From Crocinitomicaceae bacterium (GTDB lineage: Bacteria; Bacteroidota; Bacteroidia; Flavobacteriales_D; Crocinitomicaceae), in assembly GCA_029249445.1 (NCBI GenBank), contig JAQWHI010000023.1, positions 1 to 63,039 on the forward strand: a DNA stretch of 63,039 nucleotides, in the 5' to 3' direction. Below, in pieces: positions 51,317 to 60,416 of the stretch. Each line of letters starts with the position of its first letter. Positions within the stretch are counted from its first letter, which is position 1. Under the pieces are notes generated by a model. That model did no database searches and had not been told where the DNA came from. It saw nothing but the letters and a program-made list of their open reading frames with translations. The position numbers were made by a program, and so were the translations under genes.

Positions 51317-52077
51317 TTTAAGTATGTTTTGATGATACTCTCAGTAAGAACCTCATAGATTTTTTTTGTTTCTCCTGTAAGTGCCTCGGTTTGAGTTTGA
51401 ATTGTTTGTTTATCGCCTCGCCTCGCTGGTCCTGTTTGCACTTCACTAGGAGCATTGGACTTTATTTTTTCAATCGTTTCAAAAAGTAAGGGCATCAGAT
51501 GATCAAAGTTTACATTATTGTCATCTGCATATGCTTTCGCATGATATAAAATATGGTTTACGAAGTTATTCACAAATACAGCCGTTAAATGTATTTTTGA
51601 GCGTTCTTCAGAGGTTGCAATAGAAACATTTGAACTTATTTTTTTTGCCAATTCAACAAGTTGATTACAAAATTCCTTTGAATTTGCCTCGATGAAAAAA
51701 GGGACGTCACTGAGAATTGTTTCCCTCTCTTTGGTAAGCGTTTGAAGCGGATAAAAGACACCGATTTGCGCCCTCTTTGGCAAAGTCTCGATAGATACAG
51801 ATCCTGAGGTATAGGCGACTGGAATTGCCGGATTGATTTCTTTTAATACGATCGGAATGAGATCATCAGAAACGCAGACAACCGTGAGTTGACTTTCCGG
51901 TAGTTCGTCAATTCTACATGCTGTAGCGCCAATGGAATCAGCAAGTGTTGAACTCGATTCAATAGTTCGACTTGAGATGTGTGAAATACTTACGTTTGAA
52001 GCATTAAAGGCAGATGCGAGTCGAGTAGCAACATTTCCTGCCCCAACTATAGATATCGCGGTATTCAATTTAATCAC
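51313..52077 (-). CDS. Rossmann-fold and DUF2520 domain protein
   Basis: 254 residues. The N-terminal Rossmann domain begins SIVGAGNVATRLASAF, like the NAD(P)-binding reductases of the 6-phosphogluconate dehydrogenase type. The C-terminal helical half is DUF2520, with LTAVFVNNFVNHILYHAKAYAD. These proteins frequently precede kdsC in Bacteroidota. Reductase or binding function is unproven. It is overlapped by the kdsC start. Confidence 0.83.
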   Translation of the reverse strand: MIKLNTAISIVGAGNVATRLASAFNASNVSISHISSRTIESSSTLADSIGATACRIDELPESQLTVVCVSDDLIPIVLKEINPAIPVAYTSGSVSIETLPKRAQIGVFYPLQTLTKERETILSDVPFFIEANSKEFCNQLVELAKKISSNVSIATSEERSKIHLTAVFVNNFVNHILYHAKAYADDNNVNFDHLMPLLFETIEKIKSNAPSEVQTGPARRGDKQTIQTQTEALTGETKKIYEVLTESIIKTYLK

Positions 52078-52226
52078 AACTTAAAGGTAATGAATTCTAA
52101 GTCTTAAAATAAAGTTTAGCGCAATTGGAGCATAAACAGTAATTCCTGTATTAATGAAGTCTAAGTACTTGATCTATGCCTCGGTTTGCAGACGAATTTG
52201 ATATTTTTATGAAAAATGAGAAGCAG

Positions 52227-55200
52227 TTATTTTCCGTGGCAATGCTTGAACTTTTTTCCGCTTCCGCAAGGACAAGGGTCATTTCGCCCGACTTTCTTCT
52301 GAGCTAAAATTGGTCGCTGTTTTATCGGCGCTCTGTTTCCTCCTGAGTTTCGAATGGCTTCATCAAACCCTTCTCTTCCAGTATTCTGTTGTGTTTGAGT
52401 GTTTGATGCTTTTGATCCGCCATAGTTGTTTTGTGTATCAATTTGTTTGTTGGTACTTTGGATTTCATCAACTTCCGGAATGTCTAATTTTGTGAGTAGC
52501 TCAATTGTCTCAGAGTTCAAGCGAGCCAGCATTGATTTGAAAAGCTCAAAGGATTCTAATTTATAAACCAAAAGTGGATCTTTTTGCTCATATTGAGCAT
52601 GGCTAACTGCAGATCGTAGGTCATCCATTTCTCTCAAGTGTTCTTTCCACTCGTTATCGATCATGCTAAGCGTGATATTTTTTTCAAATGACTTTGCAAT
52701 AATTGAACCTTCAGAATTGTATGCTTCCTCTAAGTTGATCACGAGTTTCACCTCTTTCTTGCCATCGGTCAATGGAAATACAATGTTCTTGTATTTGTCG
52801 GCCATGGTCTCGTGTACATGCTTGATTTGTGGCATTGCCTTTCTTGCAATTTTCTCATTTTTCCGATCGTATTGAGCACGAAGATCTTCATATACTTTGT
52901 TGATCAACGTATTGTCATCAATGCTTGTGTATTCATCCTCGCCAATTGGAGATTGAACACCAACAACACGCAGTAACTCCATCTCAAAATCTTCGTATTG
53001 ATCTTTTGAGTAGTTCAAAACGATCGATTCACTTACATCGAAGAGCATATTGTCGATATCAATATCCAATCGATCACCAAATAAGGCATTTTTACGTTTT
53101 CGATAAATTGCCTTACGTTGTGCATTCATTACATCATCATATTCCAGCAATCGCTTCCGCATTCCGAACATGTTTTCCTCTACTTTCTTTTGTGCACGCT
53201 CAATTGATTTTGAAACCATTCCATGCGTAATTACTTCTCCTTCTTTTAATCCTAGACGATCCATTAATTTTGCGATGCGTTCAGATCCAAATTTTCGCAT
53301 TAACCCATCTTCGAGAGAGACGAAGAATTGAGATGATCCAGGATCTCCTTGTCGTCCTGCACGTCCTCTTAACTGTCGATCAACGCGCCTTGAGTCATGT
53401 CTCTCAGTTCCAATAATTGCAAGACCACCAGCCTCTCTTACTCCTTCTCCAAGTTTGATGTCCGTACCACGACCCGCCATATTTGTCGCTATTGTCACAG
53501 CTCCAGGTTTACCTGCACCTGCGACTATTTCTGCTTCTCGCTGGTGTTGTTTTGCATTGAGTACTTCATGTTTTATACCTTTCATTTGAAGCATTCGACT
53601 CAACAACTCTGAAATTTCAACTGTTGTTGTACCAACTAGCACCGGGCGTTTTGCTTCAATGAGCTTTTGAACTTCTTCGATCACAGCGTTGAATTTTTCT
53701 CGCGCTGTTTTGTAGACCAAATCATTTTGGTCCTTTCTAGCAATTGGTCGGTTGGTTGGAATTACGATTACATCGAGGTTGTATATGTCCCAAAATTCTT
53801 TTGCTTCAGTTTCTGCAGTTCCTGTCATTCCGGATAGTTTATGGTACATCCGGAAGTAATTTTGCAATGTTATTGTTGCATAGGTTTGAGTGGCGGCTTC
53901 AACTTTAACGTCTTCTTTTGCTTCAATTGCTTGATGAAGTCCGTCAGAATAACGGCGGCCTTCCATTATTCTACCTGTTTGCTCATCAACAATTTTGACT
54001 TTTCCGTCCATGATTACATATTCAACTTCTTTTTCGAACAATGAATATGCTTTTAGTAATTGGTTTACTGAATGAATTCGTTCCGATTTTATACTGTAGT
54101 CGCGAATTAAGGCATCTTTTTGTGCCAAGAAATCATCTTTAGATAGATTGGCGCTTTTGAGTTTTGCAATTTCAGATCCGATGTCGGGCATTATGAAGAA
54201 CTCTCGGTCTTCATCTCCAGATAATAAATCGATTCCTTTTCCAGTGAGTTCTATGGTGTTGTTTTTTTCGTCAATCACAAAATAAAGTTCCTTGTCGATC
54301 TTCTTCATGTGCTTTCCTTGTTCTTGCATGTAGAAGTTCTCCGTCTTTTGCAATTGTGCCTTGATTCCAGGCTCTGATAAATATTTAATCAGTGCTTTGT
54401 TGCGCGGCATTCCTCTGTGCGCCCGAAGTAATGCTTTACCGCCTTCTTCTAGGCTGTCTTTTGGATCTTGACCTGGTACGGTTTGACCATTAAGAACAAC
54501 CAATAGTTTTTTTGCATCAGCAAGGCATTGGGTTACGAATTTCTTTTGAACCCCCACAATGTTCTCAACGCGAGGTTTCAATTGATAAAACTCGTGTTCG
54601 TCTCCACGTGGCGTGGGCCCTGAAATAATTAGTGGTGTTCTCGCATCATCGATTAGAACTGAATCGACTTCATCAATAATTGCATAGTGATGTTTTTGCT
54701 GTACAAGATCATTTGGGCTCCCTGCCATATTGTCACGGAGATAGTCAAAGCCAAATTCATTATTGGTGCCAAAAATGATATCTGAGAGATACGCTTTTTT
54801 TCTGGCTTCAGAATTCGGCTGATGCTTGTCGATGCAATCGACGGATAAACCATGGAATTGATAGAGTGGTCCCATCCATTCGGAGTCACGTTTTGCTAAA
54901 TAGTCGTTTACCGTAACAACGTGGACACCTTTCCCTGAGAGTGCATTGAGATAGACAGGAAGTGTGGCTACCAATGTTTTTCCTTCACCGGTTTGCATTT
55001 CTGCTATGTTTCCGTTGTGAAGCACTCCTCCTCCCATGAGCTGGACGTCATAGTGGATCATGTTCCATTCGACTGCCGCGCCAGCAGCTGCCCACTGACC
55101 ATCCCAGATTGCTTTGCCGTTCTGAATGCGTATTCCATCTTTTTGAGATGCTAACTCAATATCAAAGTCTTGAGCTGTTACTTCTAATTTTCCATTTTCT

Positions 55201-55568
55201 GCCCAACGTCTTGCTGTTTCTTTTACAACAGCAAATGCTTCTGGTCTTATCGTTTCAAGAATTTCCTCAATTTTTTCATCGATTGTCCCCGTCATTTTAT
55301 CGATATCTTCAAAAATGGCCTCTTTTTCATGAATTGGTGTTGAAAGGTCATTGGCTTTTTCATTCAGCTGTTTGAGTTCGTCTTCCAGCTCTTGTGTGCC
55401 TTGGATAACGAGTTCTTGAAAACCTTTTGTTTTGGCACGGAGTTCATCATCTGTTATATTCTGCAAGGATTGAAGAGCAGCATTTGCCTGATCGATTGAC
55501 GGTTGATAGGCTTTTCTGTCTTTAGATGACTTATCGCCGAAAAATGTCTTTAGTAAATTTGAAACCAT
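52227..55568 (-). CDS. secA: Preprotein translocase ATPase subunit SecA
   Basis: 1113 residues, longer than the 901 of E. coli but usual for Bacteroidota. It is the motor that drives proteins through SecYEG. Walker A MQTGEGKTLVA lies at residues 192-202, and DEVDSVLIDDARTPLIISG follows. A family-type insertion with several charged segments lies around residues 320-430. The helicase motif GRAGRQGDPGSSQFF is intact. The C terminus has the zinc SEC-C motif DPCPCGSGKKFKHCHGK. It is transcribed alone. Two in-frame ends are not in doubt. Confidence 0.96.
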   Translation of the reverse strand: MVSNLLKTFFGDKSSKDRKAYQPSIDQANAALQSLQNITDDELRAKTKGFQELVIQGTQELEDELKQLNEKANDLSTPIHEKEAIFEDIDKMTGTIDEKIEEILETIRPEAFAVVKETARRWAENGKLEVTAQDFDIELASQKDGIRIQNGKAIWDGQWAAAGAAVEWNMIHYDVQLMGGGVLHNGNIAEMQTGEGKTLVATLPVYLNALSGKGVHVVTVNDYLAKRDSEWMGPLYQFHGLSVDCIDKHQPNSEARKKAYLSDIIFGTNNEFGFDYLRDNMAGSPNDLVQQKHHYAIIDEVDSVLIDDARTPLIISGPTPRGDEHEFYQLKPRVENIVGVQKKFVTQCLADAKKLLVVLNGQTVPGQDPKDSLEEGGKALLRAHRGMPRNKALIKYLSEPGIKAQLQKTENFYMQEQGKHMKKIDKELYFVIDEKNNTIELTGKGIDLLSGDEDREFFIMPDIGSEIAKLKSANLSKDDFLAQKDALIRDYSIKSERIHSVNQLLKAYSLFEKEVEYVIMDGKVKIVDEQTGRIMEGRRYSDGLHQAIEAKEDVKVEAATQTYATITLQNYFRMYHKLSGMTGTAETEAKEFWDIYNLDVIVIPTNRPIARKDQNDLVYKTAREKFNAVIEEVQKLIEAKRPVLVGTTTVEISELLSRMLQMKGIKHEVLNAKQHQREAEIVAGAGKPGAVTIATNMAGRGTDIKLGEGVREAGGLAIIGTERHDSRRVDRQLRGRAGRQGDPGSSQFFVSLEDGLMRKFGSERIAKLMDRLGLKEGEVITHGMVSKSIERAQKKVEENMFGMRKRLLEYDDVMNAQRKAIYRKRKNALFGDRLDIDIDNMLFDVSESIVLNYSKDQYEDFEMELLRVVGVQSPIGEDEYTSIDDNTLINKVYEDLRAQYDRKNEKIARKAMPQIKHVHETMADKYKNIVFPLTDGKKEVKLVINLEEAYNSEGSIIAKSFEKNITLSMIDNEWKEHLREMDDLRSAVSHAQYEQKDPLLVYKLESFELFKSMLARLNSETIELLTKLDIPEVDEIQSTNKQIDTQNNYGGSKASNTQTQQNTGREGFDEAIRNSGGNRAPIKQRPILAQKKVGRNDPCPCGSGKKFKHCHGK

Positions 55569-55727
55569 ATTGATATAAAAAATCGAAGTTGTAAAAATAA
55601 TAAATTCCCCGCCCTTATTGTCTGTTAATTTGCAATTTTAGAGGTAGGTGTCATAAATTATTCCATCTTCTGCATTTCTGACAAATTGTCTGCTACAATT
55701 GTTAACAAAAATCAATCATTTATTGAA

Positions 55728-55756
55728 TTGAGATCGACTATTTCGCATTATCTTTG
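55728..55756 (+). promoter_or_regulatory. guaA promoter: TTG - 18 bases - TATCTTTG
   Basis: A TTG at 55728-55730 and TATCTTTG at 55749-55756 match both Bacteroidota elements, with 18 bases between. The -7 box ends four bases before the guaA ATG, so the transcript would begin at or next to the start codon. The same four-base spacing is found at ispE. Confidence 0.7.
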
Positions 55757-55760
55757 ACCC

Positions 55761-57293
55761 ATGCATGAAAAGATTTTAATTCTAGACTTTGGCTCTCAAT
55801 ATACTCAATTGATAGCCAGGCGAGTACGTGAGCTTAATATTTATTGTGAGATTCATCCATGGAATAAATGTCCAGAAATTTCAAAAGAGTGGATGGGAGT
55901 TGTCCTTTCAGGTAGTCCATTTTCAGTTCGAGATGCATCCTCACCCAGACCTGACTTGTCAGAAATAAAAGGAAGTATTCCTTTGCTCGGTGTTTGTTTT
56001 GGTGCGCAGTATTTAGCACATAATTTCGGAGGAGAAGTTGCACCTTCATCTACCCGAGAGTATGGTCGTGCAAATTTGGCTTTTGTTGAATCAAGAAACA
56101 TACTTATGAAAGGTATTGCAAAAAATTCACAGGTATGGATGTCACATGCTGATACGATTAAAAAACTTCCAGCAAATTTTATTGTTACAGCGAGCACAGC
56201 GGATGTTGAATTTGCCGGATATCAAATCGAAGGCGAACAAACATTTGGAATTCAATTTCACCCAGAGGTTTATCATTCACTTGAGGGAACGTTATTGCTG
56301 AAGAATTTTCTTGTTGACGTCTGCGGCTGTTCTCAAGATTGGACGCCGGATTCTTTTGTTGATGAAACAGTTGCAAAGCTTCAAGAGGAAATAGGGCGCG
56401 ATAAGGTAATACTTGGTCTTTCGGGAGGTGTTGATTCCTCGGTGGCTGCAGTTTTATTGCACAAAGCGATTGGTGAAAACTTACATTGTATTTTCGTTGA
56501 TAATGGGCTTTTGAGGAAAGATGAATTTGAATCCGTCTTGCTTTCTTATCAAGGAATGGGGCTGAATGTCAAAGGTGTTAATGCAAGCGATAAGTTTTAT
56601 TATGAATTGTCAGGTTTGACAGACCCTGAAGCAAAACGAAAGGCGATAGGGAAGGTGTTCATTGACGTTTTTGACGAAGAATCTAAATTGGTGCAAGATG
56701 CCAAGTGGCTTGGTCAAGGAACAATTTATCCGGATGTCATTGAATCTGTTTCAGTATCAGGAGGACCAAGTCAAACAATTAAGTCGCATCATAATGTTGG
56801 TGGTTTACCAGATTATATGAAGTTGAAGGTCGTTGAACCTTTAAAATTGCTTTTTAAAGATGAGGTAAGAAGGATTGGTCGTTCACTGAAAATAGATCAG
56901 AACATTCTTGGGCGGCATCCATTCCCTGGTCCAGGTCTTGGTATTCGGATACTTGGAGATGTCACACCTGAAAAGGTTGCAATTTTGCAAGAAGTAGATC
57001 ACATCTTTATTTCAAGTCTTAAAGAAGAGGGATTGTACGATGATGTTTGGCAGGCCGGCGCTATATTTTTGCCAATTCAGTCTGTTGGTGTAATGGGAGA
57101 TGAACGAACATATGAAAATGCTGTTGCGCTGAGGGCGGTAACATCTACTGATGGGATGACGGCTGATTGGTGTCATTTACCATATGAGTTTTTAGCGAAA
57201 GTGTCGAATAAAATAATTAACGGTGTCAAGGGTATCAATAGAGTTACTTACGATATCAGTTCGAAGCCTCCTGCAACAATTGAGTGGGAGTAA
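55761..57293 (+). CDS. guaA: GMP synthase (glutamine-hydrolysing)
   Basis: 510 residues, full length. GuaA converts XMP to GMP using glutamine ammonia and ATP. The N-terminal class I amidotransferase has the catalytic Cys in [11 protein letters not shown] and FHPEV; the ATP pyrophosphatase has the P-loop [19 protein letters not shown]; the C-terminal dimerisation domain has [14 protein letters not shown]. Probably leaderless from the promoter above. Divergent from secA across 192 bases. Confidence 0.97.
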   Translation: MHEKILILDFGSQYTQLIARRVRELNIYCEIHPWNKCPEISKEWMGVVLSGSPFSVRDASSPRPDLSEIKGSIPLLGVCFGAQYLAHNFGGEVAPSSTREYGRANLAFVESRNILMKGIAKNSQVWMSHADTIKKLPANFIVTASTADVEFAGYQIEGEQTFGIQFHPEVYHSLEGTLLLKNFLVDVCGCSQDWTPDSFVDETVAKLQEEIGRDKVILGLSGGVDSSVAAVLLHKAIGENLHCIFVDNGLLRKDEFESVLLSYQGMGLNVKGVNASDKFYYELSGLTDPEAKRKAIGKVFIDVFDEESKLVQDAKWLGQGTIYPDVIESVSVSGGPSQTIKSHHNVGGLPDYMKLKVVEPLKLLFKDEVRRIGRSLKIDQNILGRHPFPGPGLGIRILGDVTPEKVAILQEVDHIFISSLKEEGLYDDVWQAGAIFLPIQSVGVMGDERTYENAVALRAVTSTDGMTADWCHLPYEFLAKVSNKIINGVKGINRVTYDISSKPPATIEWE

Positions 57294-57340
57294 AATGGAA
57301 TGGCACACGAATTGTTAATTCAATACCGTAAATTTGAGAT

Positions 57341-59134
57341 ATGCGTAGACTTTTAGTTTTATTTGTTCTTCTTCATTCGTCTTTTTTGTGGGCTCAACCA
57401 GGTATTTCTCCTCAAAAAGAAGTGAATGGAGTAATGTTTTACGTTCATACGGTTGAGGATGGAAATTCACTTTGGGGACTGCAGCGGGTCTATGGTGTTG
57501 AAATAGAAGAAATTCTGAAGTTCAACCCTGGCTTGACTGAAGGGTTAAGTTTGGGGCAAGAAATTGTTATACCTGTTTCAGATTTTATTTCTCCACAAAC
57601 TGTAACTGAAGAATATAAAGTTAAAAAAGGGGAGACTCTGTATGGATTATCACGGAAGTTTGACGTTTCACTTGATACTTTGATTGCACTTAATCCTGAA
57701 TTAGTTGAAGGGTTAAAACGAGGACAAAAACTTAAAATTCCCAAGAAAAAAGCGAGTTCAGTTGCCTCAATAGTTTCTGAAACTGAAGAAATTCCCAATC
57801 CATTTGTTGCAGATACGATTCACAAAAGAAAAGATGCAGTGACTCTTGTTTTTAGCGACTCGATTGTATCGCATACAGTTCGAGATGGTGAGACATTGTA
57901 TAGTATTTCGCGTAGATTTATGGTTCCAGTTGAAGCTGTTATAAAACAGAACAACTTAAACAGTTCACAGGTAAAAAAAGGTCAACAACTTAAGATAATA
58001 GTGAAACGTGAGCGGATTGAAATCGTTCCGATTAAGGCAGTTCCGAGTGCCGAAGATGTAACTCATTCTTCAGGAATTGAACTTAAAAACAGGTGTAAAA
58101 TTGCCGTTTTATTGCCTTTTTTCTTGGAGATTGGTCCGGGCTATTCAAAAAATGTATCAGATTTAGCCACTCAATTCTACATGGGTGCAACAATGGCTAT
58201 TGATAGTCTTGAAGCAATGGGTATGAGTGCTGATATTTATTTCTTTGATACGCGAAATGATACAAATGCGGTAAAATCACTTTTGGCAGGACCGAAGTTT
58301 GCTGGTGTGGATATGATTGTAGGGCCTTTCTTTCCTGCTTTGCAAAAAATTGTTGCTCGATATTGCTCAGCAAATGGAGTTAAGATGATCATACCTGTAT
58401 CTTCAGATATGAGGCTTCTGGAAAATAACAAAACGATATATGCTTCTGTTCCATCTCAAATCACTTTGATTGAAGGGGTAGCTGATTATATTTTAAAAAT
58501 GCACCAGGAGGATAAGGTAATTCTAGTAAAACCAACACTGAAAAGTGATTTGGTATTGTTTGATGCTTTTCGAAACCGGTTCAATCAAGAACGGAATCAT
58601 TTGCCATCTTCGCCTAGTCTTGTTGAGACAACATTGGACCAGATGAAGTTGCAACTAACAACTTCTAACAAAAATGTGCTTGTCTTTCCTGTTCTTTCAA
58701 AGTCAAGTGCGATTGCTTTTATGGATCGATTGAACAACTCTTCATTTCGAGCAAAAAAAGGAGATATTACAGTCTTCGGAATGAAAGAATGGGTTGATTT
58801 TACAGAGATAAACAACTTGTATAAGAACAAATTCAATATGCATTTTGGAAGTTCCAATTTTGTCGATTATTATTCGGAACAGATGATTGAAATGAATCGA
58901 AAATTTCGAGCAAGCTATCAAACTGACATGTCCAAAATGGCCATACAAGCATACGATGTGTTTATGTTTTATTGTTCATCTTTTCTACCGATTCACGAGA
59001 GCTCAAAGTTGTTAATGAACAAATTCAGCATGGAATCTTCTGGTATTGATAATGGTTTCGAAAATAAAAATGTATTCATTGTTGAGCAAATAGAATATGA
59101 ATTGTTTGACACCGAAAAATTAACAAATGAATAA
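57341..59134 (+). CDS. LysM protein with periplasmic-binding-protein-like receptor domain
   Basis: 597 residues with a signal peptide. Three LysM domains are in the first third (about residues 30-75, 87-130 and 170-215), each with a G-(E/N)-(S/T)-LW/LY-(G/S)-(L/I)-(Q/S)-R core, and bind peptidoglycan. The rest (from about 255) resembles type I periplasmic binding/branched-chain amino acid receptor folds, with AVLLPFF, VGPFFPALQKIVARYC and VFGMKEWVDF. Such proteins are widespread in Bacteroidota; ligand unknown. It ends with an eight-base overlap with hemF. Confidence 0.83.
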   Translation: MRRLLVLFVLLHSSFLWAQPGISPQKEVNGVMFYVHTVEDGNSLWGLQRVYGVEIEEILKFNPGLTEGLSLGQEIVIPVSDFISPQTVTEEYKVKKGETLYGLSRKFDVSLDTLIALNPELVEGLKRGQKLKIPKKKASSVASIVSETEEIPNPFVADTIHKRKDAVTLVFSDSIVSHTVRDGETLYSISRRFMVPVEAVIKQNNLNSSQVKKGQQLKIIVKRERIEIVPIKAVPSAEDVTHSSGIELKNRCKIAVLLPFFLEIGPGYSKNVSDLATQFYMGATMAIDSLEAMGMSADIYFFDTRNDTNAVKSLLAGPKFAGVDMIVGPFFPALQKIVARYCSANGVKMIIPVSSDMRLLENNKTIYASVPSQITLIEGVADYILKMHQEDKVILVKPTLKSDLVLFDAFRNRFNQERNHLPSSPSLVETTLDQMKLQLTTSNKNVLVFPVLSKSSAIAFMDRLNNSSFRAKKGDITVFGMKEWVDFTEINNLYKNKFNMHFGSSNFVDYYSEQMIEMNRKFRASYQTDMSKMAIQAYDVFMFYCSSFLPIHESSKLLMNKFSMESSGIDNGFENKNVFIVEQIEYELFDTEKLTNE

Positions 59135-60026
59135 AGAAGTTATCACTCATGGGTTTCGTCAATTACAAGATCGAATTTGCAAACGTTTGGAATCGATTGA
59201 TGGACGTTCGTTATTTCACGAAGACCTATGGGATCGGAATGATGGAGGAGGGGGGAGAACCCGTGTCTTATCCAAAGGTGAAATAATTGAGAAGGGAGGA
59301 GTGAATTTTTCTGAAGTTTATGGCGATGTCACCGAATTGATGAGGCAAAATACTGAGATTAATGGTAATTCTTTTTACGCCACAGGAGTTTCAATCGTAT
59401 TGCATCCAAATAGTCCACACCTTCCAATTATTCACATGAACGTCAGGTATTTTGAATTGGACAATGGGAAATACTGGTTCGGTGGAGGAATAGATCTTAC
59501 ACCCCACTATGTTGTTCCCAATCAAGCGCAGCAGTTTCATGCTGGATTAAAGTCGGTTTGTGACAAGTATAAGTCGGACTTTTATCCTAGATTCAAGGAA
59601 TGGGCAGACAATTATTTTTTCTTACCGCATCGTGATGAGACGCGTGGAGTGGGTGGAATATTTTTTGACCATCTTAATGAGAGTGAAGGACTTTCAAAAC
59701 AAGAAATTTTTAATTTTTGTGTTGAATTGGGGGATACATTCGCTGAATTGTACTCCTATCAGGTTGATAAGGGAGTTCAGTGTAAAGTGAATTCTGAACA
59801 TATAGAATGGCGAAATCTGCGCCGTGGTCGTTATGTTGAGTTTAATCTTGTCAATGACCGAGGAACGAAATTTGGATTGATTTCTGGAGGTAGGACTGAG
59901 TCGATTTTAATGAGCCTGCCATCCATGGCCTCATGGGAGTATAATAAAGCGGTTTCGCCGGATAGTGATGAAGCAAAGACTCTGACTCATCTTAAAAAGA
60001 ATGTAGACTGGCTGAACTATTCTTGA
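59127..60026 (+). CDS. hemF: Coproporphyrinogen III oxidase, oxygen-dependent
   Basis: 299 residues, normal for HemF. It converts coproporphyrinogen III to protoporphyrinogen IX with O2. The signature block HPNSPHLPIIHMNVRYFEL, GGGIDLTPHYV, HRDETRGVGGIFFDHL and EWRNLRRGRYVEFNLVNDRGT is present. It overlaps the LysM gene by eight bases, so the pair are co-expressed. The need for haem matches the c-type cytochromes in this window and points to an aerobic life. Confidence 0.95.
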   Translation: MNKEVITHGFRQLQDRICKRLESIDGRSLFHEDLWDRNDGGGGRTRVLSKGEIIEKGGVNFSEVYGDVTELMRQNTEINGNSFYATGVSIVLHPNSPHLPIIHMNVRYFELDNGKYWFGGGIDLTPHYVVPNQAQQFHAGLKSVCDKYKSDFYPRFKEWADNYFFLPHRDETRGVGGIFFDHLNESEGLSKQEIFNFCVELGDTFAELYSYQVDKGVQCKVNSEHIEWRNLRRGRYVEFNLVNDRGTKFGLISGGRTESILMSLPSMASWEYNKAVSPDSDEAKTLTHLKKNVDWLNYS

Positions 60027-60416
60027 GTATTTCTCTGTGCTATTTAAAACCGGTGAATTTCCATTATTTTTAGAAATAAATAGGTTTCTTTTATAAATTT
60101 TGTCTTGCGAGGCAACCATTATTGTATTTTTACTGTATTATGTATGAATAATGGATGTCTCCCTGGTAAAATTGGCGATCATCCATAGGCTACAATATAA
60201 AGCTCTACTCAATGGTTGAATTTATAATTACGACACTGTCGATTTATGCAGTTCTGTGTTTCGCTGCAGCGTGCTCCACAAACCCCATTGCAACGCAGAC
60301 TTTTTTTTCCGAGTCTTTGAGCCTACAAAAAATTCAAATTAAATTTTCTCACTTTATTCTGTACTTGTTTTCCGAAAGGAATATCAGGTATTGTTAATTG
60401 TTATAAATTAACTACT
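60027..60416. other. 390-base gap between hemF and the adhesin gene
   Basis: No credible gene. It contains the CGAGGCAACCA element (60108-60118), described separately, and an otherwise AT-rich sequence. A 61-codon open frame at 60212-60397 exists but is not convincing. A candidate long leader for the adhesin gene, about 280 bases, would fit a promoter near 60108. No clear terminator of hemF is visible. Confidence 0.5.
60108..60139 (+). promoter_or_regulatory. Candidate ECF-sigma-type promoter upstream of the giant adhesin gene
   Basis: CGAGGCAACCA (60108-60118) repeats the element found at 19019. A TGTATT/GTATTA sequence follows 16-17 bases later. It would leave a leader of roughly 275 bases to the adhesin ATG at 60417. 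Tentative, since an 11-mer can recur by chance. Confidence 0.3.

Noticed and set aside
60212..60397. 61-residue open frame in the gap after hemF, with a hydrophobic start
   Set aside because: It ends in a low-complexity aromatic stretch, has no convincing start context and looks unlike nearby coding sequence. It is more likely untranslated leader of the adhesin gene.
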